DNA of 64,000 bases from Amaurobius ferox. Its lineage: Eukaryota > Arthropoda > Arachnida > Araneae > Amaurobiidae. How positions within the stretch are numbered: position 1 is the first letter of the stretch; each line of letters starts with the position of its first letter. The translations under genes were made by a program, and so were the position numbers. This document shows, piece by piece, positions 47,673 through 59,837 of the stretch. Location: assembly GCA_951213105.1 (NCBI GenBank), contig OX578142.1, positions 122,540,731 through 122,604,730 of the forward strand. Reading direction: 5' to 3'. Under the pieces are notes generated by a model. The model was given only the letters and a program-made list of their open reading frames with translations. It was not told the origin of the DNA and searched no databases.

Positions 47673-48283
47673 TACTTTCCCTACAACAGATGGTAATGTA
47701 TAAGGAAAATATTGGAAACGTGTAGCAAATCGAAACTCGAGTTTTCGACGGATTTACACGTTTCCAGCACTCTTCAACACGAAAAAAATATTTTTAACGT
47801 AACGGCTCTGTGTGTATCTCGTATCTACTATAACTCAAAAGCTAATTGACCAATTTTATAAAATTTGGTAGGTAAGTCACTTGTGCATTACCTTGGTGCT
47901 AATTAGATTTTGGTACGATTTGGGAAAAAAAGAGCATGCTCTTTTTTTGCGAAATACCCGGAAAAAATGAACATATGCTCAAATGTATCAATTAAATGCT
48001 TGTTTTATTCGTAACATTTGATGACAACAACAACAAAAAATTACTTTAAGACCAATTGTTTTCGAGATATTTTAGTTTTTTAAATTTTTGCAACACCGCA
48101 TGTGAAGATGCGTCCAGTCGCCAAGCGAAAACGAAAATTTAGGTAAAACTGCACATTTAGTGTAATTTCAAATAATTATCCCTTTTATGTTGTGTGATGA
48201 AACTCAATTCAATGAATTATAAAAGAAAGAAAAAGAAAATGTATTTGAGTCTGTAGGGAAAGTCATGTGCTGCCCACATCAGA
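47673..48283 (+). mobile_element. Helentron-like non-autonomous element, complete copy
   Basis: The 5' end is TACTTTCCCTACAAC; the 3' end is the inverted TGTAGGGAAAGT followed by the hairpin ATGTG-CTGCC-CACAT and CAGA. The element lies between T and T with no target duplication. Subterminal inverted repeats plus a terminal 3' hairpin and a T|T target are the features described for Helentron-associated (HLE2/HINE-type) elements. Naming is by structure only; no Rep/helicase is present. Confidence 0.7.
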
Positions 48284-50848
48284 TTTTTTTCATTTGAGAT
48301 CTCCCTATCTCCCTTATGGAATTGTACATGTTTCGAAAATCGACTTAAAGGTGTAAATAACAGTAACGTAGCCTATCCTGTAATCCAGTTGCTATCAGAC
48401 AGGCGAATCTTCCTTCAAAATATTATTTTTATTTCGAACCATGATTACCACGAAATTTAAAGGGAATCTTTGTGATCATATAGCCAAGTGCCGTCATTGA
48501 TTTTTTTAAATCCATATTAAATAATTCATCTGAAAATTACAAAAATAAATTCAAAAATTCTTAGTGCAACTAAAAAAAGAAAGAATTTTTACCTAAACCA
48601 TATATGTCCGTAATCGGGTAATTGATTTCGCCTCTGAGAAAATATCTATACAATTATGTAGACATGTGGATGACGACGTTTGCATTTTAACTAAAATAGC
48701 AACTAAATGTTTTAGCAAAATGCTAAAAAAAGTAACATAGTTGAAATAGTGCAAAAAATAACATTGTTGCCCAGGTACTGTCAGACACCAGAGATTTGTA
48801 ACCTTTAAGTATATAGTAAATTTTATTGTTCCCATTAAAGCTACAAGAAGCAATAAGACCAAATAAGTTTGGAGATGCTGTTAACTGCATACACCTGGTT
48901 GTAAAATCAAGTTTTAGAACGTTTACTCTATTAACAGGGTTCTCAGATAATAATGTATGAGTAATAAAATGAATGATACTTACGTATATAATGTGTACAA
49001 TTTGTTGTAGTACAAAACAAGAGTTTCACAGTGTGATTTCATTTACAACTTGTCCAGAACATGTTTTTAAATTTATCTCAAATATCTCAAAATGAACTGC
49101 AGATTAACGCGAATCGATCACAACTGATATCTTTAGTCTCAAATTAAGAAGGTCCAAACGAAGAACCCATCCAATTCTTAACCAAGCACCGATACCATCG
49201 TACGTGGTTTTTGCTATATGTTAAAGTAATACGTATGAATTGCAGGGAATATTCAAAACAATTGAATGAAAAACATCATATCACAATTTTTATTTTAAGC
49301 GCGTAATCTTATAGAAAATTGGGAAGGAAAACGGAACTTTGTGTAAAACATGCCTAAATTAAATGGAGTGCGGTTCAATTCGACTTCCTCATATCAGAAT
49401 CCACTTTTAGTATTTATTTTTTCAAATTTTACAAGAAAATGTTTGAAAAATCGGTATCATGGGCCCAAGTGATTACAATCATAGCGTGTTACTGTTCGCT
49501 TTAAAGGGCTTAATATTTCGATTGATATTATATTTGACAATGTAACCGCCGGGGGGGGGGGGGGGGGGCAGGTAACTTGCCCCTCGATGGGAGCTAATGA
49601 CGTCACGAACAAAGAAATTGTATCATCACGAACAAAGAATTTGTATCATGGCTATATTTCACAACAATGATTGAAACTATAAAGCCTCGTGATCATTGAG
49701 CCATAAATAAACCCTTTTATGCATGATTATGTCAAATTTTGTCCTATGCTACCATGTTAAAAAATACAAAATTTCAAATAAATTTCGAAGTTTTCGCTCG
49801 AATTTAAAAATATTCCATTTAGTTCTACATTTTTTGATAAAAAAAATCGGATATAAAATTCCGTGAAAATCCATTAATATGTGTGGCCGCTATCGTGTAC
49901 ACAAAAAATCGACCACAGACGTCACTCCAAAAATAATCAGTATTCAGGAGGTCTAAAACACACATTGGCATTAAAATCTTGAAATCGAAAATTTCCGTGA
50001 AAACACTACTTCTCAATACTAAATATGACAAAGTGAAATTTAATTCTTTGATCAGAAGACAAATTCATGTAGTCATGTAGTAGTTTTAAAGCGTACTTGC
50101 TTTTAAATATTACAATTTGAGGGAGTACGCTTCAATACGCGTACAAGTTCGATTTTCTCCAAAACTTTGCTATGATATAAACTCAAATGACGACGATTTA
50201 AGTTTGGGCCATATATTTGTCTCAAATGCCAGTGATTGCAGAGCACAGACAAGAAATGGTAAAAAGAAATGATAGAATAAGTAATTAAAATTAATAGCAT
50301 ATTCTTCTATATACATACCAACTTTTTTTGAAAGCCACAAATCAGATTTTCAATGTCATTCATGATGAAAGATTTAGCCTTAATAAGGAGATTTTGATCA
50401 TAAAACTAACATTGCTAAATAGGACTAAAGAGAAGTTTAGCTAACAGAGACTGGGCATGTATAACTGGGATTTTGCAAGTCGAGAAGTTTGTTGGTGCCC
50501 GGAGCCTCGACCATCGATCCAGTTTTCAATAGTTTAATACAAAGCAAAAATAGCAAAGATAAATCGATAGCTTTACATTTACACATATATAATAGATCGA
50601 TAGTTTTATCAGCTGGAGTTCAAATTTAAATGTTACAGTTCATGCTAAATGCAAGACTTTGTGAAATTTGATGATACTAGTAAAATTCGGCGATTTCGAT
50701 CCTCAATACCGTTAAAATGGCAAGAAAAAAAATGTAGTATAAATCTATCCATACGTTCTGAACATCAGGAAACAGAATTTAAGGAAAAATACAGTGTAAT
50801 TTTTGCATATTTTCGAATCTCATTTCTTTTAAAATGAAATACAGAAAA
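48284..50848. other. Long AT-rich non-coding stretch
   Basis: No gene is supported. A run of 18 G (49551-49568) is followed by 'caggtaacttgcccctcgatggga', resembling the pogo-like terminal motif at 44489. Directly after it a 'tcacgaacaaagaa-ttgtatcat' unit of about 25 bp occurs twice in tandem (49612-49665). Confidence 0.45.
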
Positions 50849-51784
50849 TCTGATGTGGCCAACACATGACTTTCCCTATATAATGAAAAGAATTTATTTC
50901 TTTCACAGTGAAAAAATTATGTATAAGATCTATGGCACAATGTTTTTAATGTTCAATTGTGCATTTGGGTTTTTCCAGATGACAACATGTAAAACTATTT
51001 CGAGTACCCAATTAACGTATATTTCACGCAACTCTAAATTGACAATTATCAATATTGATAGCATCTGCAATAAGCAATGTATAGTCCATATATTAAAATA
51101 TTTTAATATTTCATCAATTTCGAGACATTTTCTGCAATTTTAACGACATTTTCGTCAGTCCCGGGGCGAAATATCGATATTGGCGATATTTCGCCAAATT
51201 AGTCGTTAAGTTCGCAAAATTCATCGCCGAGTGTTATAGACAAATGGAAAAAAGAATATTTCTCATATATAAATGACTATTAGCGAACTGGTAGGAATCA
51301 AAATACAGAACTATTACAAAGTATCTTTTCTCGTGAAAGAAACGAACAAGATCCACGAGAATGATATGTTAACAAATTTATGGCATCATATTACATATGA
51401 AAAGTGAACATATTTCACAACAGTTAATACTTTTTAATTTTATGTCATATTTTGATACATTTATTTGAAAAAGTGAGAAATTTGTTTGAAAATTATCTCG
51501 AGAACGATTCATGTTAGAATTATAAAGTTTATGTCAATTGTTTTCTAATGAAAAATTACATAACAAATGATTATTTGCGTAGCATTATTGAAAGGTTTGA
51601 TGATTTTTTAAAAATTTCATCCAAAAATTTGAGGGTTTTCCGAACATTCGGATGTGTATAAAATCAATAGGCTTCCAGTATTTATATATTGTAATTTATC
51701 TCTCTCACACACAACGTTTGATTTGAGTACAGGGCCCGATCCAATATTTTCCCTATACATCATACTACGTATATAGGGAAAGTA
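50849..51784 (-). mobile_element. Helentron-like non-autonomous element, long form
   Basis: On the minus strand it begins TACTTTCCCTATATACG and ends TATAGGGAAAGTC, ATGTG-TTGGC-CACAT, CAGA, between T and T. It is about 936 bp. The interior (about 51121-51236) holds GACATTTTCGTCA and CATCGCCGAGTG text that is also found in the Helitron units. Confidence 0.7.
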
Positions 51785-53011
51785 AAAAGATAGAAAAATT
51801 AGGGGCTCATTAACAAGTTACTGAACATTTGGGAAAAAAAAAAAAGTTATATTAAGGTTTTTAAATGTTTGTTAGAAGAAAGAGTATATGCTTCGGTATT
51901 TAATTGCGTAAATATCACTATCCCCAAAGTTTAAATTTCTTAAGTTTAAAATGTAACAAATCAGTAAATTAAGAATGATCCTCTCGTTTTTACACAATTA
52001 TTCTTTCACATTTGAAATGCAAATTAGTCTCATTCACTCATTAAGGATGTTTTCAGATATCTTTATTCTGTTCTTAATTTTAACAATTATCCAAAATGAA
52101 ATACCAGCTTGTAAGAAAGATAAAATGATCAACAATTTCTAATAAAAGTTCCATTGTTCATTTTTCCTTTCAATTCTCTGACAAATGATGTTTCTCAAAT
52201 ATAGGTACTTTTTCACAAGCTGAAACAATACGATGAGTAAACATATGGAGAAAATGCTTCGTAAGTATGCGTGCACATTTTTATAGAATGCTTTAAATGT
52301 GTAATAATGAAATTCAAGGCATGGACGAAGAACACTGAAAGTATGCTGGGAAGCAATTAATCACTGCTTCTTCTGAAAGAAAATTCTGTCAAGTAGCAGT
52401 AGAAACGAACCCCTTTTACGCCGTCGAACACGGAAACTGGACGACCTACTTTCTGTATTTATTTTTTTAAAGAATACCAAATTGTCCAGGCACTTCAAGA
52501 AACACTTCTCAGAATGTGCCTGGTGAATATCAGTCTTAAAGTCAAAAACATTTTTGTAAGAAAATTTTATCACTATGTATCAACAATTAAAACACTTAAT
52601 GTTGCATTTTTCTAAAAGCAATATTTGTTATTGGAATCAGTGTATATTTTGCCCTAAATTCATGTATAAACTCCTCACCAATAATTACCAATTTTAGCTT
52701 TGAAGTGCAGAGATATTTTAATTTTAACAGACTCCCTGGAAAACTTCAATGTAGTATAAAGTATGTTTTTCGAAATTTTTATAATAATTTATTTTATTCT
52801 GTTATATTTTAATACATTGCTTTTGCATTATTCTAGGGTCTTTATAATAGTGTTAAACATCATTGGATCATATAATTAGCAAACTTCACATTTGATCCAA
52901 TTGCAGAACTTGTTCCGGATTATCATATCGTCATAAAGGGCTCTGATGATTTTATAAGTAATCAGTTTTACATTCAAGGGTTGTTTGGTCGTGCTTCTAT
53001 ACGATTGAAGA

Positions 53012-53013
<2 letters not shown>
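51785..53013. other. AT-rich non-coding stretch
   Basis: No recognisable gene. A 70-codon minus-strand frame at 52361-52573 with a basic RVRRRKRG patch has no family I recognise. Confidence 0.45.

Positions 53014-53083
<70 letters not shown>
53014..53083. repeat. (TA)n microsatellite
   Basis: About 70 bases of TA with a single TG interruption near 53069. Confidence 0.95.
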
Positions 53084-53218
53084 GACAACGTGAAGAAGGT
53101 TTACATTATAATTCCCATTACAATCCAATACCACCAAGGAAAAGGCGCAAATGCAGCTCACTATCCCAAGTAAAAATATGAATAAAAAGATAAAGTAATG
53201 AAAGGAAAACCAAATGCA

Positions 53219-53461
53219 ATGCAACTAATGGTAGAGGAGGATTACGACTCCTCATTCTCGTTTAAAGCAGCTTTTACAGCCTGGGCAACGCTCACGGAAC
53301 CGTTGCATTGCAAAGGCTGATCCCCCCAAATGTGCATAGTCAGAAGCACCCATCAATGGAGAAGCGGAGCGACCGAGAATGAAGGTCAAGATGGGAACAT
53401 GTGAATAACCAGAAAATACTGTTTTAAATATATGACATAGTGCGCATGTGTAAGTCTGCAA
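53219..53461 (-). other. Possible protein-like exon fragment of unknown family
   Basis: This 240-bp patch is clearly richer in GC than its surroundings. On the minus strand one frame is open for 69 codons (53461-53252, ending FRERCPGCKSCFKRE). In another frame 31 codons read MHIWGDQPLQCNGSVSVAQA, then VKAALNENEES and a stop near 53248. The second has ordinary protein composition and may be the tail of a real or transposon-derived protein. I recognise neither. A terminal exon, a SINE fragment or chance are all possible. Confidence 0.3.
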
Positions 53462-53521
53462 CAGATCTGTAGTAACTATCTCAATCCAGTAAAATCCCTC
53501 TGGAATGCATTGGTTACGTGT

Positions 53522-53828
53522 TTATTGTTGAAAAAAGAATTTATATGAATATTTATTCAAGAAGTTGATGGGGTAATTCTTATAAATAGCCTCTAATATT
53601 ATTCCATTGTTACTGGAAATGCAATCCTTCATTAAAGTGTTACATACCAGATTTCTTTTGAAATGACCCAAAAGAATATTCCTAAAGACATTTCTAGATA
53701 GGTTCGTTCTCCAGTTGATGATATGGTTTATTTTGATCTTGTAACTAGCTCGTTTGTCGTGTAAACACGTGTATATACCATATTTCTTGTGGTACTTAAT
53801 AGTGATATCTAAGAAATCTACAGATCCA
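53522..53828 (-). pseudogene. Inverted 3' fragment of a Penelope-like reverse transcriptase
   Basis: On the minus strand this repeats the RT tail found at about 55846-55990 on the plus strand (shared 'tttcttagatatcacta', 'gtgtttacacgacaaacgag' and 'ctggagaacgaacctat') and then continues further. After FRNI it reads LGHFKRNLVCNTLMKDC, then FLNKYSYKFFFQQ, and stops at 53522. It abuts the plus-strand RT head-to-head at about 53829. Penelope-like elements are known for such inverted partial copies at their 5' side. The open tail here is longer than that of the plus-strand copy, whose frame breaks at KTF. Confidence 0.8.
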
Positions 53829-53829
53829 T

Positions 53830-56055
53830 CCTGGTTAGATCCTATAAAAAAAGCTTTTCAATTGGGTACTAAGTTTCGAGAGCAGGATTTTACAAATGTC
53901 TATAAAGACTTCAATGACGATCTGAATCATTTTATTTACCGATTGGCTGTAAAATACAGTATACCTATTCATACATTCAGTGAATGGAAATATCATTTAA
54001 AAAATGGTTTTCACTATTACTACAAAAAGCATTATCAAAAAACTACGGTAACCACCATTCCACGATCAATCACAGATATCAGAGAAAACTTTGTATTGAA
54101 TTATACGGATAAAAAAATCTGATGTGGGCAACACATGACTTTCCTTATATAATGTAATGAATTTATTACTTTTAATGTAAAAAAATAGGTTTTTCTTATA
54201 GTAGATACTAATATTCTTTCCAAGATATTGAATTTTCGACAATTAGTCGTCATTTTCATTGATTTAGAATCATTTTTATCCATTTGGCGTGATTTTCATT
54301 AATTTGGCAACATTTCAAAAAAGTCGCCAAGTTGGCGACATTCCGCCAAATTCGTCGCCAGAATCTCGCCAAGCGTTATGCACTAAGAAAAAAGTTATTC
54401 TTACAGCAGATAAATGACTATTGGCGTTCAAATACAAAAGTATTATTCAAAGTATATTTTTTCATGAATGGAACGAGCTAGATCCACGAGAATGATGTCA
54501 CTCAATTTATCGCATGGTATTACATATGAAAAGTGAACATGTTTCTCAGTAGGAATTTTTTTTTATGTGACTTTTTCATAATTTTTTTTAAAAATGTACA
54601 ATATCTCGAGAACGGTTCATGTTAGCGTTCTAAAATTTATGCCAATCGTTTTCTAATGAAAAATTACATAAGTAATGTCTATTTGCGTAACTTTATTAGC
54701 GATTTTGATTTTTTGACGATTTTCTCAAAATTTCATTCGAAAATTTAGGGGGGTTCTGAACATTCGATTACGTATAAAAACAATAGGCTTCCAGTGTTTA
54801 CGGATTGTGATTTTTGTACCAAATTTGGTTCGAATCGGTCCATTCGTTCGTCAGTTATCGTCTCCACAGACTCACTGACACACACACACACACACACACA
54901 CATACTTTCACACACACACACACACACATACATCACTCCAAAAATGTTTGATTCGTGATCAGGGATGCTTGAAACGTGCTCTCCCGTCGAAAACTCGAAT
55001 TCGAATTTTCGACCCCGTCACAATACTTTCCTTATACATTATGTATATAAGGAAAGTAATAGTGTCTAATTATGCTTTTATATGCAAGAAATATTATGTG
55101 GAAAATCTAAGCAAATGTTACCAGGATCAAGATATGTATACACCATTACCACCGGGTAGTAATGTCTTGGATAAGAGGATCAAAGCCTTATACAAAAGGA
55201 TTGGAATTGATTTAAAATATATTAAGTTCCCTTATCTGGTTCTAATACCAAAATTGCATAAGGAACCTGTGAAATTCCGCACAGTCACAGTGGGTTGCGG
55301 ATCATCTATCCCCAATTTAGAACTATTACATATTCTAAAACATGTATTGATTGATATTCAAAAACAAGGTACAGTTATGATCAAGAACAGTCAAGATATT
55401 ATAAAAAGACTTAAATTTTGTAATAAAGAAATGAGTTTTAAAAGTTATGATTTTCGCGATCGTTTTAATAATATTAATATTACGCAACTTTATATGATTA
55501 TGGAGGAAATTCATGAGGAATATGATTTGAAAAATTACATTACCTATCGCAGATACATGGATCTTGTAAATATAGTTTTGAGAGAAAATATTTTATTTGA
55601 CGGACAAAGAAAGCTATTATAAACAGATTAGGGGAATACCAATGGGGGGGGGGGGGCATGCTCCTCCGTATTGGCTGACATCTATCTTACCAAATATGAA
55701 AAAGGCACACATTTACTATATGAAAGACCATATTTCCGTTATGTAGATGATGTGCTTTATGGTTATTATAAAAATGCACCAGATTTAGATTTCTTTTTTT
55801 TATCCCAAAAATCTGGAATTGATAGAAAACAGTGATAAAGAGGGTGGATCTGTATATTTCTTAGATATCACTATTAAGTACCACAAAAAATATGGTATAT
55901 ATACGTGTTTACACGACAAACGAGCTAGTTACAAGATCAAAATAAACCATATCATCAACTGGAGAACGAACCTATCTAGAAATGTCTTTAGGAATATAAT
56001 ATCTGCCTCTTATGTATCCTTAAAGGATCTTTGGCATGGATGGAAAACATTTTGA
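53830..56055 (+). pseudogene. Penelope-like reverse transcriptase, 5'-truncated, split by a nested element
   Basis: Segment 1 (53830-54117): DPIKKAFQLGTKFREQDF, then HFIYRLAVKYSIPIHTFSEW, aligning with the RT start of the minus-strand element (KFIYQLACSHSIPIEAFHLW). A Helentron-like element interrupts it after NYTDK. Segment 2 (55059-55622): SNYAFICKKYYVENL, FPYLVLIPKLHKEPVKFRTV, motif A YDFRDRFNNI (catalytic Asp kept in DFRD). A frameshift then leads to KQIRGIPMGG, where a run of 12 G (55645-55656) disrupts motif B', then CSSVLADIYLTKYE and FRYVDDVLYGYY. Segment 3 (55819-56055): VYFLDITIKYHKKYGIYTCL and the tail. The endonuclease part is missing. Relation to the 3.5-6.1 kb element is clear, but the two are diverged. 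Confidence 0.88.
54118..55058 (-). mobile_element. Helentron-like element nested in the Penelope-like RT
   Basis: On the minus strand it begins TACTTTCCTTATATACATAA and ends TAAGGAAAGTC, ATGTG-TTGCC-CACAT, CAGA, with T on both outer sides. The interior contains the 'atttggcgac'-type module (about 54262-54370) and a CA/TG microsatellite (about 54869-54932). It splits the reverse transcriptase after the NYTDK residues and before SNYAF, which fixes its ends independently of alignment to other copies. Confidence 0.78.
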
Positions 56056-56939
56056 ACAAGCTTTGTAATCTTTGTGTAAAGTTATTATTTCTACACAGTG
56101 TAGATATTTTTGTATCAATAAATAGTAAAATTATTATTTATGTAATCAATGCTTCTTTCGTAATTTGTGATTGGCCCCTGAAACGCGATCTGCTGACATG
56201 AATTTTCTCCTCTGAGAACCCATGTCGATGCATCGAAAAGTGGTTTAAGTCAGCATTTTTGTCTTTTCATATCTCTGGGACTTTTTATGATAAAATGCTG
56301 AAATTTTGTACATCACCTTATTAGTGTATGGGGGCACATTTTACTCATTGGAAATGTTTTTGTACGGGGGCCGCATAAAAATTAAATTTTGTATTTCTTC
56401 AAACCTAATTCCTTGAAAATTTTTATCAATTTCATAAAATTCTGTACTTTTTTCACGCAACTTTTTAATTTATTATATATGTCTAAGATCAATATTTAAG
56501 GAATAAAAGCCGAGGTCAATGTTTTCGGGATACCCTGTATATATGTAATATTTGGCTGGAATAATCCAAGGAAGAGACCTTTCTCGATATCACAAATCTA
56601 CTTTATTAGATAACATTAAAATCAGAAGTAGTTACATAGATAGGCTGAGCTCCTGCTCATCGACCATCTTTCACCAAATCTCAGTGCCGTCTGCGTAGTT
56701 CCCTACAAGTACAAATTGCATGTACATCGGAGGGGGAGGGATAATACGAGGCATGTGGCTGCTGTCTTCGCGTTTTAGCCTTTAAAAATGGGATTGGGAG
56801 TGCAGTTTCATATGAGAACGTTTATACAGAGGTTAAGATTAGTGACCATATATGGTATGATCGAGGAAAAGAGGAATTTGGAATAATAATTGTGAAAGAA
56901 AAGGGCGCGTTATTGGGAAAGGCTTAAAATTTCTGCATC
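56056..56939. other. Non-coding stretch with a transposon terminus
   Basis: It follows the Penelope-like RT. A TTTTCGGGATACCCTGTATA string at about 56522-56542 is the inverse of an ACAGGGTATCCCGAAAA-type end, as in TA-flanked Tc1/mariner-like elements; no left partner is evident. A slightly GC-richer patch (56640-56760) has no recognisable frame. Confidence 0.4.
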
Positions 56940-56967
56940 ATATATATATATATATATATAATAAATA

Positions 56968-57050
<83 letters not shown>

Positions 57051-57068
57051 CATACACACACACACACA
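56940..57068. repeat. (TA)n(CA)n compound microsatellite
   Basis: About 107 bases of TA repeats broken by ATAAATA-type interruptions near 56960-56975, followed by a CATA/CA tail. Confidence 0.95.
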
Positions 57069-57850
57069 TCAGGGGATTTTGCCGTCACCCCCGGTAGAAA
57101 AGGCCGAACTGCTTTCAACCCCTGTACCTCGTGACGTATGAGGTGTAGGCCCAATTCTGACCTTCGAATCCGAATTCCTCCGTCTCAACTTTTCTGGAAA
57201 GTTCTCCCCTAGTAGAGTAGCCCACACAAAGAAGTATCGATGTGCAGTGCAGTACGTGGGCTCGCGCGTGTGGATGCATAACGGTCTTTTTATCGTATTT
57301 TTGAATGTCTTATATGTTAGTTCATGATTTTATAAACATTTTGACCAGCATACCTTCGACTACATACCTTATAACATTGGATTACTAATTACCTTATTAA
57401 TGTAATGTGAAAAACTGAAAATACCATTTAGAAGTAAGTGCTTACCATTTTTTGCTTATTATCATGTCATTTAAAATTACATAGAATTTTAAATATATGG
57501 CAATCAAATTATTGCTATTCAATTAACGCTAACTGGATTCTAAATTGTTTTGTTGCTAATTATAACGTCAACAAACCTTTTAGAGTTTTCTTAGTTTGTT
57601 TTAAAATTTTATTGTTGTCACATTAATTAAGAAAACTGCCTAGACATTTGTAAAATTAAGCTTTGTTAAGTAATTGTGAAGTATTTAAAATCATTCAATG
57701 TTTAAAATGTATCTTTTATTAGGTTTAGCTTGTGTGATTCATTTCATTTACCTAGTATACTTAATATGTTGTCATAAATTATTCAGTTTCCTGTAAATAT
57801 TTTAAAATTATTTTAATAATGTTGTTAGTTGTGTGATATTTTTTAATAGA
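57069..57850. other. Non-coding stretch
   Basis: The first 200 bases (57070-57290) are GC-richer ('gggattttgccgtcacccccggtagaaaaggcc') and look like a fragment of a repeat, but I could not assign it. The rest is AT-rich with nothing recognisable. Confidence 0.4.
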
Positions 57851-58671
57851 CTAGCAGTATGTCCGTTCTTCATACTGACCATATAATACAAGAAACCTAA
57901 AATTCAGAATTTGATGTGAAGTTTTAATATTTAGAGTCTCAATTTTTGAAATTTTATAATAATTCTAATGAAATGAAAATAGGTGATCTCTACAGTGCTG
58001 AGATAATAAACAGACAGATAGATGTACAACATACAATTTTATGTATACTGTTAATAGCAGATATACCCGACATTGCCCATGATTTAATATATGTGCAAAT
58101 TCCTGCAGTATTCTAAATGACATTCTTACTCAAAACATTCTATTAAAATATTTCATTTAATTCTCCTTTCTGTGTTTTCTATACAAAATTATCTTCAAGC
58201 AGATCTGAATAAAACATCCTCGTTTGAAAACAAATTATAAAATATATATGAAATTGGATCAATATAAACTAAAATAAAAGCGCTAAAATTGTATAAAAAT
58301 GGTTATAAAATTTTGTTTTATATTGATTTCTTTATTATTTAAATCTTAAAAAATTTAATAATCGTCTGCCTAATAAACACATTTGATTTAATTGCGTTGC
58401 TAAGCATCATGATATAATTTTCTTAATAAATTTGTGGAAAATATATCATCTGCATAATTCTATTTTTATGGAAGGTTTAATTGTGGGATTTTTATTCATA
58501 TCTCGACAATCCCTGGTCCTAGAAACTCGAAACATGGACTAAATTTTAAGTAGGGCTATTTCAAAGCTACCCACAGAAAGTTCATGAAATTCGATGCAGC
58601 AGTTCTAAAGTGATGATGAGATAGATAAACACACAGACAGATACATGTATTTTCAATTTTATTTATATAGA
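57851..58671 (-). mobile_element. Non-autonomous Helitron, single short copy
   Basis: Minus strand: TCTATATAAATAAAATTGAA at 58671 (preceded by A) to a weakened hairpin (GTATGAAGAACGGAC) and ATACTGCTAG at 57851 (followed by T). It is 821 bp. It carries one 5' module, as do the plus-strand copies at 24-26 kb, and lacks the compound structure of the array units. Confidence 0.8.
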
Positions 58672-59837
58672 TAAAAAAATGTCATTCTCTTTTTAAGATA
58701 TTGTCAATAGTAAGAAATCGTAGCAATAAAAATGCTACACTAAAGTTATGAAAGTAAAATAATGTAAAATGGAATATTTCACACATCAAATAACATATTT
58801 TAACTGTTTGATAAGTAAGTAATTGCATATAAAAGATATAGTATCTTAATATATTGCATGTATATTTTTTATTATTTGTTATGGCATGCTGAAATTTTAG
58901 AAGAATAGGTTAGGAAGTCATTTGTGTTTAGGTTGGGCACATTTTATTTTTTATGTAGCGAGTTATTAATTATGTTATTGAAAATTGTTAAAATAACTTG
59001 GAAAAAAGCAAAGTAACTAACTTACAATTTCAAGTTACCATTGTATATTTCATTATATTATAGTTAATGTTATTTTAATAATACAAAGCTAATTTAATCT
59101 TTCTTACATTTTCACTTCAATGGAATTGTAAATGAAATATTAATACCAAAAAGTTTTATTATACAGCTTTATTAAATTTTCAAAGCCCCTGAGGTATTTC
59201 AAACTCTGTAATTAAGCAAAATTGTTTACAATTTGTTAATGTCTGGTAGTAAAAAAGGGAATATAAGATGTGCTATATTAGAAAACCTGAACTTCTACAA
59301 TTTATAGTGCATAGGTTAATGAATGACATTCAACTAGTATTTTATCTTAATTCTAAATCATTTTACAATTTATAACAACAACAAAAAATGAATAAAATAA
59401 AATGAAATAAAAATAAATAAACACGTAAGCATATTAAAAGTTAAATTCTGAGTTTCTTTTTAATGATTATCTTATGATATTTAAAGATATAGTATTCAGT
59501 AATCATTTTAGTTTCTGCATACTTTAGCTGAATGTACTGAAGAATTATTCAAATAAAATGCCTGATTAAGTAATAAATATACAGGGTTCTTTTTCAAACT
59601 TTTATTAAAACACTAACTGAATGGAATCCTTTCATCTTTGCTCCTACAGTGAATGAGTCATTATAAATATTTTATTTTAAGGAAATGTACAGCAATATTA
59701 AGATTTTAAATCCCCCATTTTAATGAACATTATCGAAAATACTTCCAAATTTCATGAATATTATTTGATTTACTGATAAATTATGATTCCTTTACATCGA
59801 ACAGAGAATTAAAAGGGAAACAAATAGCAAAAGCTTC
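58672..59837. other. AT-rich stretch upstream of the THAP island
   Basis: Very AT-rich, with no gene or bounded repeat recognised. Confidence 0.5.

Noticed and set aside
54745..54936. Cys/Val-rich minus-strand frame
   Set aside because: It is a translation of a CA/TG microsatellite.
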